64,000 nt of DNA, from NCBI RefSeq assembly GCF_037076555.1, contig NZ_AP029023.1:1302001-1366000 (forward strand). Direction: 5' to 3'. The notes under the pieces are model-generated. The model was not told the DNA's origin, did no database searches, and saw nothing but the letters and a program-made list of their open reading frames with translations. This DNA is from Methylophilus sp. DW102 (GTDB lineage Bacteria > Pseudomonadota > Gammaproteobacteria > Burkholderiales > Methylophilaceae). Below are positions 53,897 through 63,437 of this stretch, piece by piece. A program made the translations under genes and the position numbers. Each line of letters starts with the position of its first letter. The first letter of the stretch is position 1.

Positions 53897-55214
53897 TTTT
53901 TCCTAAAATCTTGGTATGGAACTGATGTAGAACGTAAATAGCGCCAAGCATGCCAATCAACACAGTATTGATCAAATAGATCCCAAAAATATAACTGACC
54001 TCTTTGAGTACGTAAATAACGCAAATCGAGGTAAATAAAAAAATAATTCTTAGCAGGTTTAATTTGAAAAGAGGATCTAGCTTAAATGACAGCAGATAAG
54101 TATTGATGGATGTGTAAACATGTATTCCGATTGCTGTAATCGAAAATAGTAAAATATATTTTGCGCTTAAGAATCTGGATAAGTATGGTGAGTTTGTTTG
54201 GTTGAGCGCAAAAAATAATGTCCACAGTATTAATAGCAATAAGATTAATACAAGCAATGACGTCCCAAATAAGCTTTTAAACTGAGCGTAAACTTTTAAA
54301 CGCTCTCCTTTTGATATCGAAGCGCCAAACAGGGCAAGTTTGGAATTGATCCAGGTAATGGCAAATCCATTTATTGCATTAAACGCTTGTAGGGTGACGC
54401 CTAGTTTACCTGCCAGTTCAACTTGCCCGAGAGCAAACATTAACGGAACATAGACTTGTGCACCCATGTAGATAGAGAGAAAAGACACGCTCAGTCTTTT
54501 TTGTAAGGGGAAGACAGATTTTAGGTATGAAAAAAAATCTTTGATTGAGATGTGTTGGTTAAGCGCTTGCCGAATAAATAAGCCGTATTGACTGAGCAGC
54601 CATGCGCTTAATGTTATGACATTTGCAATTGCCTGTATGACCAATGCATAAACGCCGAGGTGAGAGGATAAACAAAGCCATAAGGTCGGAATGGAGACGA
54701 GAGTCGAGAGCATTCTTGCGATTGCAACATCATTAATTTTTCCTGTGCCCTCAATGATATTAATGGCTGTATTGATGAAAAAACTTAAACAATAAACCAG
54801 TACCAGTAAAAGCCAGGGCAGATAAAGCGTAGCGGATTTTTCGAGGAGGATGCCACCTAGCACACCTAATGACAGCGCCATGAATATGGCAAGAAAAAAC
54901 GCATGTACTAGAATATTCTTAACCAGAGTCAGAAACTGATTTAACGATGATTCAGGCCCGACCAACCTCTGCTTCTGAAGATAAGTGTCGCGCACATGGT
55001 GACTTATTAACTGGATGATTAATGTACTGAGACCAAACTCAAAAAAAACACTAAAACCAATCAAATTTAAAAAGGTGTAGTAGTGTCCCTGAAGTTTATC
55101 GTTTAAGTAATGGAGTACAAAGTAGATTGTGACAAAGCCACCAAGGCTATTAATGACTCTGCCTGCAAGAATCAGCAATACTGTTTTATCAACGAGATGT
55201 GTTTTGTTAAACAT
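53886..55214 (-). CDS. Wzx-type polysaccharide flippase
   Basis: A 442-residue integral membrane protein with about 12 hydrophobic helices, starting TVLLILAGRVINSLGGFVTIYFVLHYL as in the Wzx/MOP family. It would flip lipid-linked oligosaccharide across the inner membrane. It is very AT-rich (for example 17 G+C in the 60 bases from 54001). No Wzy polymerase was recognised nearby. Confidence 0.82.
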   Translation of the reverse strand: MFNKTHLVDKTVLLILAGRVINSLGGFVTIYFVLHYLNDKLQGHYYTFLNLIGFSVFFEFGLSTLIIQLISHHVRDTYLQKQRLVGPESSLNQFLTLVKNILVHAFFLAIFMALSLGVLGGILLEKSATLYLPWLLLVLVYCLSFFINTAINIIEGTGKINDVAIARMLSTLVSIPTLWLCLSSHLGVYALVIQAIANVITLSAWLLSQYGLFIRQALNQHISIKDFFSYLKSVFPLQKRLSVSFLSIYMGAQVYVPLMFALGQVELAGKLGVTLQAFNAINGFAITWINSKLALFGASISKGERLKVYAQFKSLFGTSLLVLILLLLILWTLFFALNQTNSPYLSRFLSAKYILLFSITAIGIHVYTSINTYLLSFKLDPLFKLNLLRIIFLFTSICVIYVLKEVSYIFGIYLINTVLIGMLGAIYVLHQFHTKILGKNEQ

Positions 55215-55219
55215 AGGAT

Positions 55220-57082
55220 CTAATGATAAAGTCCACTTAGTACGCTTGGATCCAGATGTTCTAGTAAGAACTGCCCGCCAGCTTCGGAAAGGTGTGAGCT
55301 ATCCAGATACAATATTTTAGAGCCATTTAAAACCGGGCATCTGTCTTCATGACACATGGCAGGCATAGGGTCGATGACTTTTAGGCCATATTTTTGAACG
55401 ATAGGCGCTATTTTTTCCCGGTAGCGCTGCTCATTCTGAGTCACAAGCGTTTTCGGTAAATCACACCCCTTTAACTCGAAAGGCAATCTTTCAAAACATC
55501 TTCTAGGTTCTGCACCTAAGGGCACTGAGTAAACAATATATATTTGATCGATGGTTTTTGAATATGCAGCAATAGTGTTTTCAAAAGACTGCCAAAAAAA
55601 ATCCGACCTAAACGTCTGGCCGTTGACCGTGATGCCATCACTGTATAACGGCCATTGTGCAGCAATAATCAGCGTTTTAAACGTATGCCGCTGCGTGATG
55701 TACTCAAAAGTTTTTGCCGAAAAATGACGGCAGTCATGAGTACCATACCCAATCAGCGCAGGGCACATACCCATGCCCAATTGAAGGTAGTTAGATTTTT
55801 CAGAAGATTCAAATGCGTTAAGTACCGTCGTGAAGGCATTTGATTGGCTATCGCCAATGACAGCCAACTTGGTTCCGCCCTCTACATAGTGATCATCATT
55901 GCAGCGGTCTTCTTTATGAGGCTTCCCAATATACTTCTCGCATGACCTTCTGTAAGTCATGACTAACGTATTGTTTTGATTGAGTTCTGCGTTATTAAGA
56001 TGAACGGTTCTTGATGTGAAGCCTTTGTTGATGATGACGAGCACAGAAACGGCTGCGGTTGCGAGCAGGAGCGTGATCAATAGCTTAAGTTTTTGGTCTT
56101 TCCTTAGCCATTTTTCAAAGTAGAAAGTCGTCACAAAGGCTAGCGCCATGGATACTATTAAGAGTTTGATTCTGAACAGAGGGGTGAGTCCTCCCCAAAT
56201 CAATTTGGAGTATTCTAGTAATGGCCAATGCCATAGATACAGCGCATAGCTCATTTCGCCGACAAGGGTTAGTGGATAGAGCGAAAGGGATGTGGTCACA
56301 ATGTTGGGTCTTGTTCGCACTAGCAGCAGTGCGGCGGCCAACACTGGTAATATCGTGATGAGCCCTGGGTGTGTTGACTCACTGGACATAAGAGATAATG
56401 CCAGGGCGAGTAAAGCCACTCCCAGATAACTCAGGACCGGAGTAGATTCTTTATCTTTTTGTAGCAATGCAGCGATCGCGCCTGCCAAAAACTCCCATAG
56501 TCGAAACGGCGTAAAGAAGAAAACGGCAGAAGGTGCGCGATTGACCAAGGTAATATCAAGCAAAATAGATACTGTTGTGCACCCGAGCAGCAACAACAGC
56601 ATGTTGTTTCGCTTGCGACATAAACTGCAAAGTAGTGCAATAAAAATATAAAACTGAAACTCTACTGCCAATGACCATAGGTGTAGTAGTGGGCGAATAT
56701 TAATCGCATTATCGAAATATCCACTTTTGGAAAACTCAAAGTAGTTGGATTGTGCCAATAAAGACGCTAAGACTGAGGTGGATAAATCAACATACTCTCC
56801 TGCCAATAATACACACCCACCTATCGCCAGGGTACAGATGAGGATTAGCAGAAATGATGGAAATAGTCTTAGAAATCTGCCTTTCAGGAATGCTTTTAAA
56901 GGGAGTTCGTAATTATTTTTTGAAATAATTTGAAAAATCAGATATCCGGAAATGACAAAAAAGATATCCACCCCAATAAAGCCAGCCTTGAGATAGCTGG
57001 GGAAATAGTGGTAAATCAGAACAAAAGCAATGGATAATGCTCTCAGACCACTGATTTCTGGACGGTAATACAGCTTATTCAT
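55220..57082 (-). CDS. OafA-type acyltransferase with SGNH domain
   Basis: A 620-residue protein. The N-terminal half (about 1-350) is an acyltransferase-3 membrane domain: YRPEISGLRALSIAFVLIYH, GFIGVDIFFVISGYL and FLRLFPSF. The C-terminal half is an SGNH hydrolase-like domain with GDSQSN near residue 412 and a DSSH block near residue 594. Such proteins O-acetylate surface polysaccharide. ATG 57082 overlaps the preceding stop by one base. Confidence 0.92.
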   Translation of the reverse strand: MNKLYYRPEISGLRALSIAFVLIYHYFPSYLKAGFIGVDIFFVISGYLIFQIISKNNYELPLKAFLKGRFLRLFPSFLLILICTLAIGGCVLLAGEYVDLSTSVLASLLAQSNYFEFSKSGYFDNAINIRPLLHLWSLAVEFQFYIFIALLCSLCRKRNNMLLLLLGCTTVSILLDITLVNRAPSAVFFFTPFRLWEFLAGAIAALLQKDKESTPVLSYLGVALLALALSLMSSESTHPGLITILPVLAAALLLVRTRPNIVTTSLSLYPLTLVGEMSYALYLWHWPLLEYSKLIWGGLTPLFRIKLLIVSMALAFVTTFYFEKWLRKDQKLKLLITLLLATAAVSVLVIINKGFTSRTVHLNNAELNQNNTLVMTYRRSCEKYIGKPHKEDRCNDDHYVEGGTKLAVIGDSQSNAFTTVLNAFESSEKSNYLQLGMGMCPALIGYGTHDCRHFSAKTFEYITQRHTFKTLIIAAQWPLYSDGITVNGQTFRSDFFWQSFENTIAAYSKTIDQIYIVYSVPLGAEPRRCFERLPFELKGCDLPKTLVTQNEQRYREKIAPIVQKYGLKVIDPMPAMCHEDRCPVLNGSKILYLDSSHLSEAGGQFLLEHLDPSVLSGLYH

Positions 57083-57837
57083 CAATTTCTATACAGAACG
57101 TGTTTTTTGATGAGGTTTCTTAGCTTGATGTAGGCGCGGGCGAAGACGCTACTTTCCCATTCTTGAGGGATGTGGTCTCCCCATCCAGTGTGTTTTACAT
57201 AGCCTTCAGGATGCGTCGTGATAGCAGCTCTAAATCCAAGCCTGTCATAGTAAATCGACAGGTCAATCTCTGATGCAATGCGCTGATTTTTCTTGCCAAT
57301 AATGATTGGCTTTTCTGCATAGGGGGCAAGCAGCTGGTAGTCCGTCAAGCGTTTTAAGCCGGGATTAAATGTAAATCCACTCCATGCGCCGCGATATTTT
57401 CGTTGCATTAACTTGTTATCAAAACCTTCGACTGATTCGGATTGTGAGATTGGATGGGTATTGGTATCGTTGTGCGCTCTCAACCAAACGGTAATGATCT
57501 GTTTATGGTGCTCAAGGATGGCCAGCGACTCCTCTATAAAGCCTTCCTTGTAAAACTCCCAATCATCTTCGCAATGGAACACATAGGGAGTGGTGATACT
57601 GGAGTAAAGCTTATCAATTGAGCGAATCTGTCCGATATTTTCTGTATTCAAAATAAACTCGTAACTGTTGGGAATGCAGGCACTAATACGTTCAGTGTCA
57701 AACCCACCGCAGCTATCATCAATAATAATGGTTTTAAAGATAGGGTAAGTGTTGAATTTGTAGAAGCTTTTAAGCGTCTTTTCCAGTAAGTCCATTCGGC
57801 CACAAGATGTGATGGCTAGGGTGATCGGATGTGTCAC
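57082..57837 (-). CDS. GT-A-type glycosyltransferase (family 2-like)
   Basis: GTG 57837 was chosen: it overlaps the upstream stop as GTGA and has GGGAG about eight bases upstream; an ATG at 57852 lies further inside the upstream gene. The product of about 251 residues starts THPITLAITSCGRMDLLEKTLKSF, with IIIDDSCGG and HCEDDWEFY (acidic metal site), and a C-terminal HTGWGDHIP. It is a likely glycosyltransferase; donor and acceptor are unknown. Confidence 0.78.
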   Translation of the reverse strand: MTHPITLAITSCGRMDLLEKTLKSFYKFNTYPIFKTIIIDDSCGGFDTERISACIPNSYEFILNTENIGQIRSIDKLYSSITTPYVFHCEDDWEFYKEGFIEESLAILEHHKQIITVWLRAHNDTNTHPISQSESVEGFDNKLMQRKYRGAWSGFTFNPGLKRLTDYQLLAPYAEKPIIIGKKNQRIASEIDLSIYYDRLGFRAAITTHPEGYVKHTGWGDHIPQEWESSVFARAYIKLRNLIKKHVLYRN

Positions 57838-58772
57838 GCGTGCTGCTCCCATGGGTAGTCAAAACCGAATTGTTCTCGAAGCGCTGTTCTTAATTTCAAG
57901 TGATCATACATGGATTTCCCTATCCCCTGATCAACCCATACGGAGTGGCCGGTTTTTCCATCTTCCCAGTGCGAGTAAAATTTAGACTTATCTTTTCCTG
58001 CAAGCGGATCTGTAAAGCTCATGCCGTCTTCAATCAACTTTGAAAACCAATAAGCGGAAGTATCTCCTCTATCATCAAAGTTACCAAAAAATATTTTATG
58101 TTTTTGCGTTATTTTTTTAGCTATACCGACTTTTAGTAAAGCGGACCATTCATTTATCCGGCATGCCCATTTGTGGTCATTTTTATCCAGTTTGGTATTT
58201 GGCCATTGTTGAGAAGGGCGATATCCGGCACAAATTTTTTCAGGATTACAGCCAACCGCTTGATAGGCACAGCGCCAGCATTGACCTAGGTCTCCGACAA
58301 TTCCAGGGTTGGGGAGATTTTTAATAGCGTTGAGATAGAGTGCAATAATGTCCCCATTAAAGCTGATGTCATCATGCATGATAAACAGATATTCTTTGTC
58401 CGTATTTTCGATGGCCCATTGGTAACGTAAATCCTCCCTGTCTACAAAAATAGATTTATTTTTATAGAAGTTCCATAGCATTCTGAAAAACATATAGCGA
58501 TATGTCAGATACGTCGGCTTGTAGCCTTTGACGAATGAAAGCCACCACCCCATTCTGTGATTGTTTCTTCGAACGTTTATTTTCCAGGGATGCAATGCTT
58601 TTAAAAGCGCATCGGATTTGTAAGCTTTGAGTATTTCTGGCGGAGATTGATCATCATTGATCCAGACCGTATCTACCAAGTCTTTTGATTGTTGGTGAAG
58701 GGTGAGCAGCGAGTAAATTAGAGATTCCGGTTTTTTAAAAGACTGAATGGCAACATCGACTTTGTTTAACAT
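57834..58772 (-). CDS. Glycosyltransferase-like protein of unknown specificity
   Basis: A 312-residue protein with GT-A-like features: VDVAIQSFKKPESLIYSLLTL, TVWINDDQSPPEIL and LFIMHDDISFNGDII (acidic metal-site pattern). The rest, including many tryptophans and a cysteine-bearing CWRCAYQAVGCNPEKIC stretch, is not one I recognise. It is the first gene of the minus-strand polysaccharide operon and overlaps the next one by four bases. A promoter should lie in the 83 bases before it. Confidence 0.65.
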   Translation of the reverse strand: MLNKVDVAIQSFKKPESLIYSLLTLHQQSKDLVDTVWINDDQSPPEILKAYKSDALLKALHPWKINVRRNNHRMGWWLSFVKGYKPTYLTYRYMFFRMLWNFYKNKSIFVDREDLRYQWAIENTDKEYLFIMHDDISFNGDIIALYLNAIKNLPNPGIVGDLGQCWRCAYQAVGCNPEKICAGYRPSQQWPNTKLDKNDHKWACRINEWSALLKVGIAKKITQKHKIFFGNFDDRGDTSAYWFSKLIEDGMSFTDPLAGKDKSKFYSHWEDGKTGHSVWVDQGIGKSMYDHLKLRTALREQFGFDYPWEQHA

Positions 58773-58855
58773 GGTGAAATCCCGCCTATTGCATAGTTCC
58801 GGTCATTTTAGCTGTAATAAGACTGCTTAACGGTTTGGTGTTAGCGAGCTAGTAG

Positions 58856-60895
58856 CTAGGATTGGATTGATGTGGTTTTACTCGCCAGCATCGCCTTAAT
58901 ATTCGCCATTTTACTCTTGCCATAATCCTTACTTAACACCTGATCTGGCCCATTAAACGGGTTGCCAAAGTGCTTCACATCATCTTTAGGCAATTCGCTA
59001 ATAAAACGGCTGGGCTCGCAGGCTTGCATTTCCCCCGCGCGTTTGCGTTTTTTGCACCAGGTAATGTTAAGTGATTTTTGGGCGCGGGTGATGCCTACAT
59101 ACATGAGTCGGCGTTCTTCTTCAATCTGGTCGGCGTCGATGGAGTTGGTGTGTGGCAGGATGCCTTCTTCACAGCCGATCAGAAACACATGGCCGTATTC
59201 CAGTCCTTTTGAGGCGTGTAAGGTAGAGAGTTTGACGGCATCCGGCTCGCCATCTTCGCGGCCTTCTAGCATGGTGATGAGCGAAACCAGTTGTGTCAGT
59301 TCGATGAGGTTTTTACCGTCGGATTCATGGCCGAACTCGGTCGAGGCTTCGCCTTTTTTGCTGAGCCAGGCGACGAATTCTTGTACATTGCTCCAGCGCG
59401 TCTCGGCAGATCTGGCTTCTTCACCGTCGTACAGATAGCTTTCATACTGGATGGCGGTGAGCAAGTCGCTGAGCACTTCGTTAGCCGGGTCTTTGACAGC
59501 ACGGCCTTGCAGCGTTTGGATAAAGCGGCAGAAGGTCAGCAGGTCATCGAGCTGTTTTGCGCCGACCTCATGCTGAAAGCCACCTTCAAAGGCGGCGGCA
59601 AACAATGACATCTTGTGTGCGCTGGCGTATTCGCCCAGCCTTTCCAACGTGGTGTTGCCTATGCCTTTTTTCGGCGTGGTGGCGGCGCGGATAAACGCCG
59701 GATCATCATCTTCGTTCATTATCAGGCGCAGGTAGCTGATGATGTCTTTGATCTCAGGCTTGTCAAAAAATGATTGGCCCCCCGAAATTGTGTAGGGGAT
59801 TTTGTGGTTACGCAGAAATTGCTCAATAATTCGCGCCTGGTGGTTGCTGCGGTAGAGAATGGCGTAGTCTTTGTAAGTCGTACGATGCTCAAATTTGTGC
59901 GCTTGCAGCTTCATCACCACGGTTTCTGCTTCGTGTTCTTCACTTTGCGTCGCCGTGACGTGGATCAGGTCGCCCGTGCCGAGTTCGCTCCACAGTTTTT
60001 TCTCAAACAGTTTGGGATTGTTGGCAATGACGTGGTTGGCCGCGCGCAAAATCCGCACGGTAGAGCGGTAGTTTTGTTCGAGCTTGATCACCTTGAGTTT
60101 GGAAAAGTCTGTGGTCAACTGACGCAAGTTTTCCACGTCGGCACCACGCCAGCCATAAATCGCCTGGTCATCGTCGCCTACGGCGGTGAATTGTGCTCTC
60201 AGGCCGGTTAGCTGTTTAATCAGCTTGTACTGGCAAGCATTGGTATCCTGATATTCATCCACGAGCAGGTAGTGCAACTTGCGTTGCCATTTTTCTAGCA
60301 TTTCACTGTGCTGATCAAACAGCTCCACCGGGACCTTGATCAGGTCATCAAAGTCTACCGCCTGATACGCGCGCAGGGTTTGCTGATAAAGCTGGTACAC
60401 CCGGGCTGCGGCATGGGTGAGCTCTTCATCGGCTTGTGATTTGGCCTGATCCGGGCTGATAAAGTCATTCTTCCAACTGGAGATTTGCCATTGTGTTTTG
60501 CGCAACAGTTGCTTGTCGGTGGTGGCTAAAATATCACTGAGGATTTTAAAGCTGTCCGAGGCGTCCAGAATGGAGAATTGTGGTTTATAGCCGAGCAGCG
60601 CTGCTTCCTGGCGCAAAATCTGCAAGCCTAGGGAGTGAAAGGTGGTGACGGTGAGTCCTTTGCCACTTTTGCCTTCCAGCAAAGGCGTCACGCGCTCCTG
60701 CATCTCACGTGCGGCCTTGTTGGTAAAGGTGATCGCCGCGATTTGATGACCCTGGTAACCCGCCTGGTTGATCAGGTAGGCAATTTTCTGGGTAATGACG
60801 CGGGTTTTACCACTGCCAGCGCCTGCCAGTACCAGCAACGGGCCGTCAAGATAGTGAATCGCTTCACGCTGGGGAGGATTTAACAGATGCTGCAT
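58856..60895 (-). CDS. rep: ATP-dependent DNA helicase Rep
   Basis: A 679-residue SF1A helicase: LNPPQREAIHYLDGPLLVLAGAGSGKTRV (Walker A), YLLVDEYQDTNACQYKLI (Walker B), GDDDQAIYGWRGAD, TLHASKGLEYGHVFLIGCEEG and RRLMYVGITRAQKSL. Length and motifs fit Rep better than UvrD. It unwinds DNA ahead of the replication fork. It is unrelated to the preceding operon and divergent from the GGDEF gene. Confidence 0.93.
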   Translation of the reverse strand: MQHLLNPPQREAIHYLDGPLLVLAGAGSGKTRVITQKIAYLINQAGYQGHQIAAITFTNKAAREMQERVTPLLEGKSGKGLTVTTFHSLGLQILRQEAALLGYKPQFSILDASDSFKILSDILATTDKQLLRKTQWQISSWKNDFISPDQAKSQADEELTHAAARVYQLYQQTLRAYQAVDFDDLIKVPVELFDQHSEMLEKWQRKLHYLLVDEYQDTNACQYKLIKQLTGLRAQFTAVGDDDQAIYGWRGADVENLRQLTTDFSKLKVIKLEQNYRSTVRILRAANHVIANNPKLFEKKLWSELGTGDLIHVTATQSEEHEAETVVMKLQAHKFEHRTTYKDYAILYRSNHQARIIEQFLRNHKIPYTISGGQSFFDKPEIKDIISYLRLIMNEDDDPAFIRAATTPKKGIGNTTLERLGEYASAHKMSLFAAAFEGGFQHEVGAKQLDDLLTFCRFIQTLQGRAVKDPANEVLSDLLTAIQYESYLYDGEEARSAETRWSNVQEFVAWLSKKGEASTEFGHESDGKNLIELTQLVSLITMLEGREDGEPDAVKLSTLHASKGLEYGHVFLIGCEEGILPHTNSIDADQIEEERRLMYVGITRAQKSLNITWCKKRKRAGEMQACEPSRFISELPKDDVKHFGNPFNGPDQVLSKDYGKSKMANIKAMLASKTTSIQS

Positions 60896-61042
60896 GAGCG
60901 GATTGATAAAACGTGTTTCAGTACAAAGTGGAGAATAATGGGAAAGCAGACAATTATTAGCCTAGATGGACTATTCAACCCTTTCATTTATATGGGTATA
61001 GTCCTGTAACCATAGTATGATGTTTCTTCAGGTTAACTAATT

Positions 61043-62308
61043 TTGTCCGTCCCTGTGTTTGATCTCAATAGCGCCATTCTATCATCAATTGGACTCACCC
61101 TAACGCTGGTTCTGGTCTTGATGATTTCTGGTGCCTATCAGCAGCGCCGCCTGATCATGGGTTGGGTGCGGGGCTTGCTCATTTTTGGCTGTGGACTAGC
61201 CGTCTATTTCTTTTCGCAAACCAGTCTTATCATCGGGCCACAAAGTATCTATATTGCGGCGGCGGTGACTCTGGTGGCACAAGGCTTGAGTCAGCTCGTT
61301 AATGGGATACGTATGTTCAGGGGGTATCGCGTTTACCGCTATTGGACCTTGCTCGTGATTACCACCTTGCTGGCCTGCAATGCCGTGATGTTGAACATGC
61401 ATGTTTCCAATCGCTGGCTGCTACTGAGTAATTTAGCCGTTTTGCTCTGGATATTTGCTTACGGCAGTCGCAGTTTGGTAGGACATGGAAAAGATTTTGT
61501 CGCCAATGTCTTTTGGCTGTGTTGTAGTCTGTTTGCCATGGTTGGCTTGATCCTGGCCATTGTCGCAGTCAAGGTTGGCCTGGCGGATCAGGCGAGTCTC
61601 GATGGCTTTGGCGACTGGAGTATCCATGCTTATCTGGTGTCCTTTTTCATGCTGGTCATCACGGCGGTGGTGAGCTTGCTGTTGTTGGTCATGCATGTCA
61701 AGGCGCAAGCCGGGTTGCAGGCGATTGCGACCCTGGATGGCCTGACTGGCGTGCTGAATCGGCGTGGCCTGCAAGAAGCTGCCAGTCGCATGCAGGCGGT
61801 TTCGCAACGGATTCAATTACCCATGGGCATGCTGATTGTCGACCTGGATTACTTTAAAAAGGTCAATGACGTGTATGGCCACCTGGTGGGCGATGTGGTA
61901 CTCAAGTCTTGCGCCGGGACCATACGTGCCGCCTTGCGTGGCGGCGATGTTATCGGGCGTTATGGCGGTGAGGAATTCTGTATCCTGATGCCCAACACTG
62001 GTGAGCAAGAGGCGATGGTGCTGGCTGAGCGCATCCGCCGCATTATTGAGGTGACGCCCGTGAGCATTGCTGGCGTTGAGAGCATGAGTCGCGAGACCCA
62101 GGCGATTAAATGTACGGTCAGTGTCGGCGCTGTAAGCTCAGAAACCGTGGGCTATGTGATTGATGCCTTGTTTGCAGCGGCAGACCAGAATCTCTACCGT
62201 GCCAAGCAAAAGGGCCGCAACCGTATTGTGAGCAATATAGAGCAATTGCTGGATAAGTCCCCAGTGAAAGGTAAGTCTGCGAAACGGCATGCTAGCGTGA
62301 TTGCCTAA
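61043..62308 (+). CDS. Membrane-bound GGDEF diguanylate cyclase
   Basis: A 421-residue protein with about six N-terminal membrane helices (residues about 10-215) and a C-terminal GGDEF domain: ATLDGLTGVLNRRGL, MLIVDLDYFKKVNDVYGH and the active site RYGGEEFCILMP. An inhibitory RxxD site (RGGD) lies five residues before GGEEF, so product inhibition is likely. The start is uncertain: TTG 61043 is used for lack of a better codon. It may link c-di-GMP to the neighbouring motility and surface-glycan functions (inference). Confidence 0.88.
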   Translation: MSVPVFDLNSAILSSIGLTLTLVLVLMISGAYQQRRLIMGWVRGLLIFGCGLAVYFFSQTSLIIGPQSIYIAAAVTLVAQGLSQLVNGIRMFRGYRVYRYWTLLVITTLLACNAVMLNMHVSNRWLLLSNLAVLLWIFAYGSRSLVGHGKDFVANVFWLCCSLFAMVGLILAIVAVKVGLADQASLDGFGDWSIHAYLVSFFMLVITAVVSLLLLVMHVKAQAGLQAIATLDGLTGVLNRRGLQEAASRMQAVSQRIQLPMGMLIVDLDYFKKVNDVYGHLVGDVVLKSCAGTIRAALRGGDVIGRYGGEEFCILMPNTGEQEAMVLAERIRRIIEVTPVSIAGVESMSRETQAIKCTVSVGAVSSETVGYVIDALFAAADQNLYRAKQKGRNRIVSNIEQLLDKSPVKGKSAKRHASVIA

Positions 62309-62339
62309 CTTCAGAGAGCTCCTGCCGTTGAAGCAGACT

Positions 62340-63275
62340 TCACGCTTGGTCTGATTCAGAAGCGGGGATTTCTTCCTGAGCGGTGCTGTTTTGTTGCTCA
62401 GCCGCTTGTGCCAGCATTTCGGCTCGGCTTTGCGGGGACTCCAAGCTGACGCGGCCAATGGCGCCACTTCGATAGTCTGTGAGCAAGGCCATGGCGGTAC
62501 GCTCCATATCCCACTCTCCATCATTGCGTTTGTAGCTTCTGCGTTTGGCAATGGCTTGCAATAAGTCGATGCCATCTATTTCAGCCACATTCAGCTTCAT
62601 CACGTCCAACTTGTAGCGAGTATTCATGAGCGCTGGATATTGCTTCAACAACACATTGCCCAAAAACTCAGCCACATCCTCATCAATCACTGCATTGCGG
62701 CCAATCGCATGGCTGGCGGCCAGCATATACCCATCTGAGGCGTGTTCGATTTTGGGCCACATCATGCCCGGCGTATCCGTGATGTTGAGGCTGTCGCTCA
62801 GTTCGAAACGTTGCTGGCTTTTGGTCACGGCCGGTTCATCGCCGACCTTGGCTGCACGCCGGTTGAGCAGGGCATTCATCAAGGTGGATTTGCCGACGTT
62901 GGGAATCCCCATGATCATCATGCGTAAGGGTTTCAGCGGCGTGCCACGATGCGGGGCCAGTTGGCGGCATAGACCAGGGATTTTTTTTGCATCACCGGGC
63001 TTTTTGCAAGAGAGGGCTACCGCTTTTGTATTGGGCTGGCTGTTAAAGTAATTCAACCAGGCTTGCGTCACATTCGGGTCAGCCAGATCGGCTTTGTTGA
63101 GGATTTTGAGGTTAGGGCGCTGGCGGAAATTACGCATTTCCTCAATCATGGGGTTGTGGCTGGCGGCGGGTACGCGGGCGTCCAGTACTTCAATGACGAC
63201 ATCAATGTGTTCCAGTGTCTCTTCTGCTTTTTTGCGGGCAGAAGTCATGTGCCCCGGAAACCATTGTATCGCCAT
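62340..63275 (-). CDS. ylqF: Ribosome biogenesis GTPase YlqF/RbgA
   Basis: A 311-residue circularly permuted GTPase: the G4 motif LNKADLAD comes first, then G1 GIPNVGKSTLMN and G3 DTPGMMWPK. The N-terminus IQWFPGHMTSARKKAEETLEHIDVVIEVLDARVP is the family hallmark. RbgA assists late 50S subunit assembly. The C-terminal tail is short and acidic. Confidence 0.94.
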   Translation of the reverse strand: MAIQWFPGHMTSARKKAEETLEHIDVVIEVLDARVPAASHNPMIEEMRNFRQRPNLKILNKADLADPNVTQAWLNYFNSQPNTKAVALSCKKPGDAKKIPGLCRQLAPHRGTPLKPLRMMIMGIPNVGKSTLMNALLNRRAAKVGDEPAVTKSQQRFELSDSLNITDTPGMMWPKIEHASDGYMLAASHAIGRNAVIDEDVAEFLGNVLLKQYPALMNTRYKLDVMKLNVAEIDGIDLLQAIAKRRSYKRNDGEWDMERTAMALLTDYRSGAIGRVSLESPQSRAEMLAQAAEQQNSTAQEEIPASESDQA

Positions 63276-63437
63276 ATTTTTGCTCCATGCTTAACTCAAA
63301 AAATACGGGCTCAATGTCTTTGCCGTACCCGGTTGTGTGAGGGAGCTCTATGCCGTTATCAGCTGCGCACCTCACCATCAAGCGCGTATTTTAACATTTA
63401 AGCGGCCAGCCACTAAATACGATTGTCTTTTTAGCGA

